Below are positions 47,170-58,345 of a DNA stretch of 64,000 bases, in pieces. This DNA is from Tiliqua scincoides (Eukaryota; Chordata; Lepidosauria; Squamata; Scincidae). The stretch spans positions 1,302,001-1,366,000 of the forward strand of contig NC_089821.1 in NCBI RefSeq assembly GCF_035046505.1, given 5' to 3'. Both the position numbers and the translations under genes were made by a program. Numbering within the stretch: position 1 is the stretch's first letter; each line of letters starts with the position of its first letter. The notes below the pieces were generated by a model. It searched no databases, was not told the origin of the DNA, and worked only from the letters and a program-made list of their open reading frames with translations.

Positions 47170-47571
47170 CAGGTTGGCTCCATCTAGGCAAGGGCCTTCT
47201 CTATTGTGGCACTAATGGTATGAGCTCCCTGCCAGTTGAACTGAGAACTGTCTCATCCCTGGTAGCCTTCCAACAGGGAACAAAATCTCTCTCTCTTGCC
47301 CTGTGTGCATGTGTTGGCCTTCCCATTTTATGCCTGCTTTGAATGTTTTGTATACCTTCATGTATTATTATTGTTGTTGTTGCTGCTGCTCTTAAGTTTT
47401 GTGCATTCTGTACTGTGTATATGTGTGCATGTTTTAGTGATAGTGTATGATGGGGTGTTTTTTTTACATTTTTATTTTATTATATTTTAAGCTGTAAACT
47501 GCCCTGGACATTGTAAGCTGCTCTGGACATCCTGTTCTTGGGACAGAAATTTTTTAAATAAATAAATACCT
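47170..47571 (+). mobile_element. L2-type LINE 3' end
   Basis: It contains gggccttctctattgtggc and tgagctccctgccagttgaa. A long T-rich 3' UTR follows, with a (TTG/CTG) microsatellite, ending gtaaactgccctggacattg and aataaataaata. This layout is typical of reptile L2 3' ends. Only the last coding remnant is kept. Confidence 0.6.
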
Positions 47572-47762
47572 AATGTGTGGGCATAGGTTTGATCCCTAAT
47601 TGTGGGAACAAACCTACACACATACACTTTGTATATGCACAAGGTCTGCTCAGACAATAGACTGAGCATGTGAAGGTTGGTGGTGGGGCCAACAAGCAAA
47701 ATCCTGCTTCATCCACTGTAAATCTACTGAGTCTACACATCATGTCATCTGAAGGACTAGAG

Positions 47763-47942
47763 CAGAGGTGCCCAAACTTTCTTGACTGGCAGCTCCCTTG
47801 ACCTACATTGAGCCATTGGTCATGGCTCCCCATTAGGGCTACATTGTATAGGGCAGCAGGCTTTTTAAGAGAATTCCACAGCTCCCCCGGTTTGCTTCCA
47901 TGGCTCCCCAGAAAGCCATGACCCACAGTTTGGAAACCACTG
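47763..47942. mobile_element. hAT-like non-autonomous element (180 bp)
   Basis: It starts cagaggtgcccaaactttct and ends cacagtttggaaaccactg, decayed inverted ends of the hAT type. Internal gctcccc/catggctcccc words repeat. It has no ORF and no clear 8-bp duplication. Confidence 0.55.
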
Positions 47943-49317
47943 GCTTGAGCACCGCAACATATGTACCTTGTTACAAACAATTTCACCTTGTTCATTATCT
48001 ACCTTCTGTACACAAGGATAAGAAGAAAATTGTATGTGTTGCTTCCCCCCCCCATCCCAGGGTTTTATTTTAGAAAACACAGCTGCATAGGTTCAGTCTT
48101 TTACATAAGATCGTAATGGTTTTCACACTAACTCTGAGCAGGAACACACAGAGAGAGTTTAGCGAAAAGAGAACGATACCTTTATCTTTTTCTCAGGTGG
48201 AGAAAAAAGTAGTGAGGGGGAGGGGGGAAAATACCACAGGAAAGAGATCACAAAGGCACAGAATACCGGCACAGGAGGATGGTCTCAACAAGGCTCAAGA
48301 TGGACTGGGAGATCATGCGATCTGCTGCTCCTTCGCGTGTATGAAGGTGTCAGGACAGGGTAAGCAATGACCCTGGAAAGGTGGAAGGCACGGCCTGTGA
48401 CCAAGCACAGCTAGGTCATTTGCAAATGTGACTTGCTGGAGAGCATGATCTGGCCACTGGTGGAAGAGGCAATGTGACGATGAACCAAGGATGCTGACCC
48501 CCCCAGGTAAGACCTCTGAGGAGGGCAGGGGGATAGTGGGAGTGGGTGGGATGGAGCAGGGGTGGGCTGAACAAGGGGGCACCAGGGCAGGGAGGAGGGC
48601 AGATCAGACTCAGGAAGGGGGCGGGTTTGGCGGAGGTGACACCTGCTAAACCCTAAGCTCCTGCCCAGGGCCGTTCTGCTTTCACGCCTCTACACAGACT
48701 TGCACCAGTGATATTGCTAGTGCAGGTCCAAGTTAACCCAGGGGGTTAGCCCAAGGGAAAGCAATAAGTCTTCCCTTCCCCCAAAGAGGCCTCTAGAGGC
48801 CAAAACTCCCCCATGGGAAGCAGCGGATGCTACATTGGCATCACTGTGTGGAGACATAGATAAGACTGGGCACTGTGAATGCCTGTCAGGAAGATAAAGC
48901 AAGGTATAAATAAATAAATATGTGCTGATTTTAGCCACGGAATGAACATAAGTTACACTGTTATCCCTAGTGTGTACTTCCCCATAAGAGGTGCAATGAA
49001 CACACATTTAAGGACATTGTTTGTAAACACCTTACTTGAACATAAGTCCCCTGATTTCAGTCAGACATACCCAAAGAAAAGTGTTTAGTATCCAGAACTG
49101 GTGAAGCCAAAGTTAAGTGATCAAAATCCCATTTAAGGACAATAATACTCAATGTTTGTATCCTCCTTCTCAAAGATGTGTTACCTTGATGAAAACCTTT
49201 CAACAAACCTGTGTGGTAAGTACCATTATCTCCATATTACAGCTGGGAACTTGAAGATGAGAAGGGATGGTCATCAAGTGAGTTCCCGAAAGAGGCAACA
49301 TTTGAATCAGAGAGCAC

Positions 49318-49395
49318 AATCCTATGCATGTCTACTCAGAAGTAAGTCCATTATAATCCATGGGGCTTACTCCCAGGTAAGTGTGAATAGGATTT
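49318..49395. mobile_element. MITE family 2 copy
   Basis: It begins caatcctatgcatg, includes tctactcagaagtaagtcc and atggggcttactcccagg, and ends gaataggattt. It is closely related to 31919-31998, with inverted terminal words caatcctat and ataggatt. Confidence 0.7.
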
Positions 49396-49813
49396 CAGTC
49401 AGAGTCATAACCATACCAACTCTCAGCGGATGACATTTATGGCATTTGCTGAACTGTCCTCCATGGCAATTAAGTTGTTCTACCTTCAGCCCAGTCCAAT
49501 GTCAATCCCTGTGTGACAATACAGAGGAAGGGGCATTTGTAAGCAAGTCGCCATTGATAACCACAGTTAATTGTTCATTTCAACTGTTTAGTTTCATTGG
49601 GCCACATTGATGCACCCACTGGGCAGCCTATGAATTGAGATGGAAATCCAAGTCACTATCTGAATGCCCCAGGTGTGAAATTCTCTCACCAGGCAGATCT
49701 GTTTGCCCACATTTTTAATGCTAATCCATTCCAATCTGCAGAACTGGTTTTAATGGTCTGAATAACTGCAGTTGATCTGTATTGCTCAATCTGTTCTCAC
49801 TTAGTTGTTTTAC

Positions 49814-49825
49814 TACTGTTATTTT
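49814..49825. repeat. Target-site duplication, left (tactgttatttt)
   Basis: It is a perfect 12-base match to 50668-50679; the next base (g) also matches. It brackets the two-unit LINE-F insertion as a whole. Confidence 0.85.
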
Positions 49826-50020
49826 GCCAACAGTCTGAGGCAAAGAGGCAAAGAAGGAAGGCCCATAGCCAGGGAGACAGAACAGGGACAGACTGCACTT
49901 GCTCCCGGTGTGGAAGGGATTGTCACTCCCGAATTGGCCTTTTCAGCCACACTAGACGCTGTGCCAGAACCACCTTTCAGAGCGCGATACCAGAGTCTTT
50001 CGAGACTGAAGGTTGCCAAC
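49826..50020 (+). mobile_element. LINE-F unit 1 (3' end only) of a dimer
   Basis: It begins gccaacagtctgaggcaaag and encodes the LINE-F C-terminal zinc-finger-like region and 3' end, finishing cgagactgaaggttgccaac. It is directly followed by the second unit. It is 195 bp long, heavily 5'-truncated, and in the same orientation as unit 2. Confidence 0.88.
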
Positions 50021-50667
50021 AATGATGATTTATTAACAGTATTTATATTATACTGCAGCGAGTCATGGACTCTTCGCTCACAACAGGAGAGGAAACTGAA
50101 TGCTTTCCACATGCGCTGCCTCCGGCGCATCCTCAGTATCACCTGGCAGGACAAAGTTCCTAACAACACAGTCTTGGAACGAGCTGGAATCCCCAGCATG
50201 TATGCACTGCTGAAACAGAGACGCCTGCGTTGGCTCGGTCATGTCGTGAGAATGGATGATGGCCGGATCCCAAAGGATCTCCTCTATGGAGAACTCGTGC
50301 AAGGAAAGCGCCCTACAGGTAGACCACAGCTGCGATACAAGGACATCTGCAAGAGGGATCTGAAGGCCTTAGGGATGGACCTCAACAGGTGGGAAACCGT
50401 GGCCTCTGAGCGGCCCGCTTGGAGGCAGGCTGTGCAGCATGGCCTTTCCCAGTTTGAAGAGACACTTGCCCAACAAACTGAGGCAAAGAGGCAAAGAAGG
50501 AAGGCCCATAGCCAGGGAGACAGACCAGGGACAGACTGCACTTGCTCCCGGTGTGGAAGGGACTGTCACTCCCGGATTGGCCTTTTCAGCCACCACTAGA
50601 CCACAGCCAGAATCACCAATCAGAGCGCGATACCAGAGTCTTTCAAGACTGAAGGTTGCCAATACAA
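50021..50667 (+). mobile_element. LINE-F unit 2 (longer 3' part) of a dimer
   Basis: After a junction of about 20-30 bp (aatgatgatttattaacag), the frame reads VFILYCSESWTLRSQQERKL, RCLRRILSITWQDKVPNNTV, RRLRWLGHVVRMDDGRIPK, then RPTGRPQLRYKDICKRDLKA and CSRCGRDCHSRIGLFSHH. It ends gaaggttgccaatacaa. The frame is open across the junction for 264 codons (49805-50599). This is the longest LINE-F coding stretch here. It covers the region after the reverse transcriptase and the C-terminal C2H2-like motif, but not the RT catalytic box. Confidence 0.88.
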
Positions 50668-51256
50668 TACTGTTATTTTGTTATTTTAATCTGGAGCTGT
50701 ATGCTGTCTTCGTGAGGACTGGAACAGGCAGGAACAGGGCAAGGCAGGATCCCTTCTTAAAGGCAAATGATCAATTTCAGTTTAGGGATGTGTGGTGGAG
50801 GCTCTGCCCCCCCCCACCAGAGTCCTTCAAACAGCATTGCCGTGTGTGAGGTGAACAAGTACAGGTGAGCATGTGGGCTATGTGTGCATACTCACCAAAC
50901 ACACCGCAGTGCTTTTGGAGGGACTCTGGTGGGAAGGCTCTGCCTCACCTGCTTCCCCACCCATTGCACAGCCCTGCTTCTGCGTGCCACTTCGTGGCTC
51001 ATAGGATCCAACTGCCAGAGGCAGCACTCCTCACGGATGGACCTCTGGGGCATAGTCATCCTCTGAGAGTGAGCTAGACCAAGAAATGTGGAAAGCATCA
51101 CTTCTTAAAATGGGAACCAGCTCAGCATCAGAACGTGGTTCTGTCATCACTCTCAGCACCCAGCACCTTCCCATTCCTCAGTAAGCAGGTAATTCCCTCA
51201 CTGTTCTCTTGAAACCTACAGATCAGCCAAGAAGAAATATGTGACCAACAGACTAA

Positions 51257-51434
51257 GGGCCCAATCCTATCCAACTTTCCAGCACCAATGCGGTCACGAT
51301 GCAGCCCCAAGGTCAGAGAACAAATGTTCCCTTACTTTGAGGAGGCCTCTGGGGCTGCCCCACCACCACAGGATGCAACGCATGCCCTGTAGGCATGGCT
51401 GCATCGCCGCTGGAAAGTTGGATAGCATTGGGCC
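51257..51434. mobile_element. MITE family 1 copy (TAA duplication)
   Basis: It starts gggcccaatcctatccaact and ends gaaagttggatagcattgggcc, flanked by TAA at 51254-51256 and 51435-51437. The inverted ends match over at least 25 positions. It is a clean, fairly young copy. Confidence 0.8.
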
Positions 51435-51559
51435 TAAGCTGCACTGTTGGGAAACTGCTGCTAAAGTTGGCATTCGTTTCCATCACCACGGAACAAAGCG
51501 ATGTGGTTGTGTTATTTTATTTTATTTTTTGAGTGAATGAAGAAATTACCTTTAAACAT

Positions 51560-52080
51560 ATTTATTGGAAATAAAGTTTCCTGATTTACTGATTGTACTT
51601 CTGAGCAGAGACCAGGATGCCACTCATAAATGAATAATATTGGAGGAGTTCTGCCACAGGAAGTGAACATTAACCGGGTGAAAATACCCAAGATATAAAT
51701 GCGCTACCTCAGCTCTCTTGACTGGATGGCAAACATGATTTATATATCATCAAAACAGTGTATGCGCTTCCAAGAGCAGGCAATTCCCAAATACAACTTA
51801 ATCTGCATTTATGCAACAGAAAATCCTAATCATTTATGTGGTGTTTAGTCCAGATGCAATCAAATGCAATTATGTTTCTCCTGACCTTATTTTTTTGTCT
51901 GTCTTGTACATATTTTTCTGGACTGATCTCAAAACTGAACTCAAAAGTATTTGAGACACATCAGTGAGCTCGACTGAACCCTGCAGTTTTGACATGGTGG
52001 TCGAACTTTTGTGTGGGTCAAGAGTTAATTAAAATTAAAAGAATTCTCGTTGTGAGCAAACATTATTGTGCTTGTTTAAG
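51560..52080. promoter_or_regulatory. Candidate conserved non-coding block in the PAX9 intron (inferred)
   Basis: About 500 bp of unique AT-rich DNA lies between repeats. It has words such as tcataaatgaataatattgg, gcatttatgcaacagaaaat, gcaatcaaatgcaattatg and gttaattaaaattaaaag. It carries no ORF or repeat. Position within PAX9 and composition are the only support. Confidence 0.3.
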
Positions 52081-52784
52081 AACACGCAAAGTGAATAATG
52101 AGATTTCAATCCTTATGGGAGTTCATTAGGAACCCAATTCTTCTGGCCAGGAGGATCTGTTGTGATTCATGGCTTTATGTGCTTTATGGCTGTCGTGAAA
52201 GGCGACATGCCATAGAGACAAGCAATGAGCAACCACATGCCAGCCAGCCCCAGGAAAGCCCTGGTGCCAGTAAATCAGCATGGGGGTGAGTGGGCAGAGG
52301 TGTGAGGTTTGGGCAGAATGAGGTGGGAAGTGAGAAGAATGAGGCAGGGACCAGGGAAGGGAAGGGGTACTGAGGCAGGGAAGGAGGCAGTAAGGAGGAC
52401 AGCACAGCTACCAATATCCTCTTTCCCTTCCTGGCTTTGGTCCGCCTTCCTGGGTCCACTCAGACTTGCGCCTGCTGGTACAGTTTCAAGTAGACCCATT
52501 CAGAGACCTCTGGACCTGCCCCCCTGCAGGATGCAGCACGTACTCCAGTGGCACAGCTGCATTTGTGGGGGGGGAGTAGACAGGGCTGCCTGAGTAGTGT
52601 AAATGACCTGAAAGATGAGCTATTAGGAGGAACAGAAATACGTGACTTTCAACTGCTAAAGCTGAAGAGCAAATCTGAACATTGTCTGAAGTTCCATTAT
52701 GACAACCAGAAATGTTACAGTACTGCAGTTTGGATAAGACCTGGATCAACCAGTATTTTCAGAATTCTTACATCAAATGACTTA

Positions 52785-52963
52785 GGGCCCAATCCTATCC
52801 AACTTTCCAGCATCGGTACAGCCAAAATACAGCCTGGAGGTGAGGGGACAAATATTTCCATATCTCGAGGAGGCCTCTGTGACTGCCTCCTCACCACAGG
52901 ATGCAGTGCATGCCCCACTGGAATTGCTGCACCAGCACTAGAACGTTGGGTAGGATTGGGCCC
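52785..52963. mobile_element. MITE family 1 copy
   Basis: It starts gggcccaatcctatccaact and ends ttgggtaggattgggccc, flanked by TTA (52782-52784) and TTG (52964-52966). It has the same interior layout as the other family 1 copies. Confidence 0.78.
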
Positions 52964-53459
52964 TTGGGGGTAATCATTATAGTTAAGGAATCACCATTAC
53001 AACAGTTACACATTTCTGGCAAAGGTTAAGATCTACTACCACAAATAAAACACAGTTCTTCAAAGTGATGCGCTTACTAGCATCCAACAGCCAGCAGCAG
53101 GTTTTGCCCAGGACAAAAATCTCACATTTGAAGAGAGGCTTCCTTTCTCTGATAAAACTTCTTTTGTCCCACCATTACCTCTAACCCAACAGGTTTTTCA
53201 GGGTTATGAAACTACAAAAACCTGTGACATCTCTACCACAAACAAGGCAATCGTGAAGGAGACAGGTTGTGGACTTCAGCCAGCAGATAACAAATCCAAC
53301 ATCTGTCGACCTGAGGTGAATGTAGTAGAAATAGCCCTCACATTGTGAGTAGCAAACTCTCCTTCAAACTCCATCCACTTTGTGAAAAAATTATATTGTC
53401 TCTCAAAAGCCTCAGCTAGTTTCTCTGGAGGAGTGGAATATGGGGGGGGGGGTGTCACA

Positions 53460-54460
53460 TAGCCATAAGTATGGCAAGTTCTCAAACTTTTGAGCATCAC
53501 ACATACAAAAATGCTTTGCTCAGAAGTGGATGGGATTTGTTTTTTTAACCAAAGTCAGTTGCAACATCCAGGTTAGCACAGATTGGAAGCCTTGAAGAAA
53601 GGTTGGCTCTCCAGTCCATGGAAGAGCTCTGCTTCCCAGATCACAGGGATAGGTTTTCAAAATATGGTTTGTCTTCATGACACAGGAGCATGGAGGGGCA
53701 CATTTTTCATTCAATCCTGCTCTTGATACCCTACCTAGATTTCAGAGGCCCAAGACTTCCTATCGCTCTTGCAGCAGAAGGATCAAGCTTTTTGACAAAG
53801 GCAGAGGAGTGAATCTCAAAAAAGAGGGGAGTCACCACCACCAAAAGCCTGGACCTTTCTCCCTTATATCAAACACTTTACAGATCACATTGGAAAACTG
53901 CAGCAGAAAGTAAATAGCAAGACTATCTATAAACCAACAGTAAAGCTGCAGCAGATTCTGTGACCACCTAAAGGTAAAAGAGATCCACATTCACAGGCAG
54001 GGGGATACTGGATCCCATGTGGTTGTGGGAAGGTGTACATTGGCATTATGAAAAGGAGCATACAGACCTGAAGGAAGGAACATGAAAGACATTAAAACAA
54101 GCTGAAAAAATCAGCATTTGCGGCGCTCTCAGCAACAACAGGACATAAGGCAGATTTGGACCACACTGAGGTGTTGTCTAATACTGTCCATTATCATACA
54201 GGCATATATAGAGAAGCAAATGAAATATATAAGCACTAAAACAATATGGATAAGAAGAAACCATGAGAATAAGTAATGTGTGGATACCAGCCCTAAAGAA
54301 TGCTACACAGAGAGTAAGGAGCCAGCTGGAGCCAACAGTTGACAATCATGTTCCTAACTCAGTGGTAGTCAGTTACAACTATATAAAAATAGGTGAGTCC
54401 TGAGTTTTAGGTCCTGAGGAGGTTGCAGTAGCCTCTGAGAAAGTCCACCAAAGTTGTGGA
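53460..54460 (+). mobile_element. Penelope-like retroelement, 3' part, broken
   Basis: Frame segments around 53860-53945 read YIKHFTDHIGKLQQK and KTIYKPTVKLQQIL. A GIY-YIG endonuclease core follows, GYWIPCGCGKVYIGIMKRS, then KEHERH and SAFAALSATTGHKADLDHTE. This order, a linker after the reverse transcriptase and then GIY-YIG, is characteristic of Penelope-like elements. The reading frame is broken in a few places, so it is an inactive remnant. The RT core was not recognised and the left boundary is a guess. The element class is an inference from motifs. Confidence 0.7.
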
Positions 54461-54628
54461 TGAAATGTAAGGTTTTGGTTTTTAGCTCTTAGTATTTTAG
54501 TTTTTAGTTCTTAATTCTAGTCTTCAGCCCTTACCTGAGTTTAGTTTTCAGTAACCCTTAGTTTTTAGTTTTGAGTGTGGTTTTAGTTTTTAAGAGTTTT
54601 TAGTTTTGTTTTTTGTTTTAGTACAGAC
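54460..54628 (+). repeat. Degenerate TTTTAG-type tandem repeat
   Basis: About 170 bp is dominated by variants of ttttagttctta and tttttagttttgag, directly after the 3' side of the Penelope-like remnant. The strand is strongly T/G-biased. Confidence 0.8.
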
Positions 54629-55740
54629 CACAGCACTCATCCTGAAAAAAAACTTTTATAGTCCAGTATGGATTCCAGCCCTGAAAGTCTTAGCAAGTTT
54701 AAGTGTCAATATTGATCATTCCATTCTCAGCATGTTGCATAAATATTTGGTTATCACACTTAAAACTAATCTGCCATCAGAATTTGCAGCAATAAATGTA
54801 AATGACCCACCCAACAACTGCCTATTCTCAACAATACTGTGTGAACAGTAGGTTGTAGCTGCAGAACAACACAATCAGAAGTGGGAAATGCACTCTTAGA
54901 GATTCCTGTCAATGAAAAAACAAACCACTGGCTCTATTAGAAACAGGTTGGGGGAGAAAAAAGAGCCTCATGAGAAAGGGTAATAAATCTGGAACCCTCC
55001 TGGGAAATGAGGGCTAAATATTTTCATATACTCTCTGCAGAAAGAAGAACACAGATGGATTTCATAGCAGAGATTGTCCCACAATTAGGAGCCGCTGACA
55101 TTGTGGGAAGGGGGCAAAAATCTTCAGCCAGCCAACACACAACATGTTGGCAGCCTTTTAAATATACAGTCAAGGAAGAGACTTCTGAACAGCGAAGGAG
55201 ACATGATGGTCAGCTCTTCCTCCTCCTTCCTCTGAAGAAGCACACAATCATACTCTGACATGAGGACTCTTCCAGTCTGATCCTATCAGGCCCCAGAACT
55301 GAGACTGCAGCCCCAGCTCTGGGCGTTGCAAACGTGCTGTAAGGCACACTTGCATCACTCACTGAGTAAATGGCACAGGCGGGGAGACCTCTGCCACCCC
55401 ATTGACTCCACAGAGGAACCCCCAGCTGCCAGCAAAAAGGAGGTAAGAGCCAAGTGGCACTGGGGCATTGGGAGGGTGGCAGGAGGAGAAGGCAAAATGG
55501 GGGTGGGTGGGACAGGCCCAGAAGGGGGGTGACACTGATAGAGGTGACAAAGAAAGTTTAAGTGAGAAAGAAAATTTCAGCATAGATTAAAAATATGTGG
55601 TAAAATCTTTAAATGGTTACCTGTACCCTCTCCTCTCTAAGATGAGGGTCCTCTTCTGCACTTCTGGAGCAGACCAGGAATCCCGAGAAGGAGAATGAGG
55701 AGGTTCTCCTCCTCTTCACCACTTTCACGATGGTGTAGAC

Positions 55741-56180
55741 CAGGGGTGTCCAAAGATTTTGGCAGGAGGGCCACATCATCTCTCTGACACTGTGTCAGGG
55801 GCCGAATTAATTTACATTTCAAATTTGAATAAATTTACATAAATGAATATATTAAAGATGAACTTATATGAATGAGTGAAGGTCTTGCAATAGCTCAAGG
55901 TCTATAAAAGGCCTTGCACAAAGCAAGGCTGGCCTTTCCTTTGCTGCCGCTACTGCATCACAGACATGAAACAAGCAGTGGAGGGAGCCCTCATCCCACA
56001 GCTCACTCGAGAGGCCAAACAGTTTGCCTCACGCTGAGAGCAGTTGCGTCAGGCCAGTGTGGGCTCCAACAAATCTCTGGAGGGCCAGAGGCTCATTGGA
56101 GACTGGGGGCTCCCTGAGGGCCACATAGAGAGGCCTTGAGGGCCGCAAGTGGCCCCAGGGCCGGGGTTTGGGCACCCCTG
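55741..56180. mobile_element. hAT-like non-autonomous element (440 bp)
   Basis: It starts caggggtgtccaaagatttt and ends ggggtttgggcacccctg, a matching pair of hAT (Charlie-like) inverted ends. The flanks gtgtagac (55733-55740) and gtgaggac (56181-56188) agree at 6 of 8 positions, consistent with an aged 8-bp target duplication. It is non-coding, with ggccacat and ggccagaggc words near the ends. Confidence 0.8.
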
Positions 56181-56235
56181 GTGAGGACTGCCAACTTAAG
56201 CCACTTCTGCCCAACGTTGCATATGCACAACAGAG

Positions 56236-56440
56236 ATGATTTATTTTTTACATTTTAAGGGCGGTGTGCATGGCTGCTCCCCTCCTTTTGTCCTCACAAC
56301 AGCCCTGTGAGGTAGGCGAGGCTGAGAGAAAGTGACTGACCCAAGGTCACCCAGGAAGCTTCATGGCTGAGGGGGGGCTTGAACCTGGATCTTCCAGGTC
56401 TAAGTCCACCTCCCAAACCACTACACCACCCTGGCTCTCA
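56236..56440 (-). mobile_element. tRNA-derived SINE (MIR/CORE-like), antisense
   Basis: cctcacaacagccctgtgag, gctgagagaaagtgactgac and ccaaggtcacccaggaagct match the conserved core of MIR-type SINEs. They are followed by cttgaacctggatcttccag (B-box-like gatccaggttcaag on -) and accactacaccaccctggc (A-box side). It is a nearly full head and core, and old. Confidence 0.7.
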
Positions 56441-57032
56441 AACGTGTACACCTGTGTGCTGGGCAGAAATGGGTTAATATGGTCACATGCATATCATTGT
56501 AGCTTAACACTTGGTCAATAAGCATCTACCTTCACCTGTGATTGTAAACAGAAATCTGGGAATCTCGCCACCATCTCCCTGTGCTCTGTACACAACAAAG
56601 GAAAAATGGAATTAACCAAATCCAGTGTTTGCAATTCTTTACAATTCTTCCTCTACTTCTCCTTGGGTGAGACAATCCTGCTTGTTCCAACAGAGTCCCT
56701 TGCTGGGGCAGGGGCAGCCAGGGAGCCATGATGCTCCCTGCTAATGTGGCTGTGCCAACTTGCTGGGCAGAGACCATCCACTCACCTCCAGAGCTTGCTT
56801 TCTTAGAACCATCCCTGATGCTGCGTGACTGTTGGGCTTGGCATTGTGTTGTGAGTGTGAAAGCAGGTGGTCAATAAGAGGCAAGTCTCACACCTAGGGT
56901 GTGCTCATAGATGGTGCACTTAGGCTCACCTGGGAGGGAATCAGGTTCATGCAATGGGATCAGCTCACATTCCTTCATCCACAACCAGTAGTGTAACCAG
57001 AGGGTGGTGCTTGTTTTTATCCACTATGTAAT

Positions 57033-58345
57033 CAATCTTTCTTTCTTTCTTTCAGAAAGTTATATCCCACCTTTCCCGTGTCACAGCAAATGCCCAAGGA
57101 GGCTAACAAAGCTTTATAATCAAGTACAACGTATTTCAACAGGTAAAAACATCAAATAAGGCATTAAGAACATTAATTTTCACGTTACATAATGGAATGT
57201 AACCAGAACCGAGCAAAAACTAACAATTATCATTGGATCAATGGGGAACAAGTAAGTCCAGGGAGGCAATCAAGTCACAGTAGTATTTGGGGGGGCATGG
57301 AGGCCAAATATCCACTCAGCAGCCAAATGCCAGACAAAACGGGTATGTTTTGAGCCCTCTCTGAAAAGCCATGAGAGAGAAAGAGAGAGTAGTTTTCAAT
57401 TCCCCTGGGATAAAATTCCATAGTTGTGTTGCCACTACAGAGAAGTCTTGCCCCCAAGCTGCCACCTCTCTCACTTGGGACAAAGATGGCACTTATAGAA
57501 GAGCCCCCTCAGATGACCTAAGAGGGCAGACTGGAATGTATGGAAGGAGGCAGTCTTTCCGGTAGCCTGGACCCAGGGCTTGGAGGGCCTTAAAGGTTAG
57601 AACTAGCACCTTGAATTGGGACTGGAAGTGAATGGGCAGCCAGTGTAGCTGTTAAAGCAGTGGTCCAGCCAGCCAAGTCATAACTTCTGGCCTCCATAAC
57701 CACTCAAGGTTCCATCTTCTGGCCTCCATAACCACTCAAGCGCCCCAGGACTTCCATAAGAGGAGTGCAACCCCATTCAAAGAGAATAGATGATTCAGTA
57801 CCTGCACTGAGGATTTCTTGATTAGGAGAACCTCTGTCTTTTCAGGATTTAGTTTCAGTTTATTGGGTTTCATCCAGTCCCTAGGACATCCAGACAGCGC
57901 CCCAGGACTTCCACAACTTCCTCATAGCGGAATGGCAAGGAGAGATAGAGTTGGGTGTTATCTGCATTTTGGTGGCACCCCACTCTAAATCCCTGGATGA
58001 GCTCTCCCAGCAGTTTCATGTAGACGTTAAAAAGCATGGGGGACAAAATAGAACCCTGTGGCACCCCACATTGTAAAGTCCAAGGTGCTAAAAGAGTTCC
58101 CCAGCATCACCATCTGGAACCTGTTAGGAAGGAGTGGAGCCACAGTGCCCCAAAACCCCATTTTGGCCAGATGACCATGAGGATACAGTGGTCAAAGTGT
58201 TGATGTTGAAAGCTGCTGAAAGATCCAGCAGGACCAGCAGGGATGCACTACCCTTATCTAATCCTTGCAAAGGTCATCTATCAGAGCGACCATGGCTGTC
58301 TCTGTTCCTAAACCCAGTCTGAAACTGGTTAGCATATTACAGTAA
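57033..58345 (-). mobile_element. L2-type LINE, degraded, antisense
   Basis: The left edge, tttcagaaagttatatccca, is the antisense 3' end. On the - strand at 58064-57870 the frame reads MPQGSILSPMLFNVYMKLLG, then a changed catalytic region CHQNADNTQLYLSLP, where the family has YADDTQLYLS. About 1.3 kb is present. It carries the late RT and C-terminal region with several disruptions and a changed catalytic box, so it is inactive. Confidence 0.8.
57684..57740. repeat. 32-bp tandem duplication
   Basis: cttctggcctccataaccac plus tcaag occurs at 57684-57708 and again at 57716-57740, inside the L2 copy. It is a recent local duplication. Confidence 0.9.

Noticed and set aside
49805-50599. A 264-codon host gene
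   Set aside because: The ORF crosses two LINE-F units and carries the LINE C-terminal motif (RRLRWLGHVVRMDDGRIPK); close copies occur at 18721-19081.
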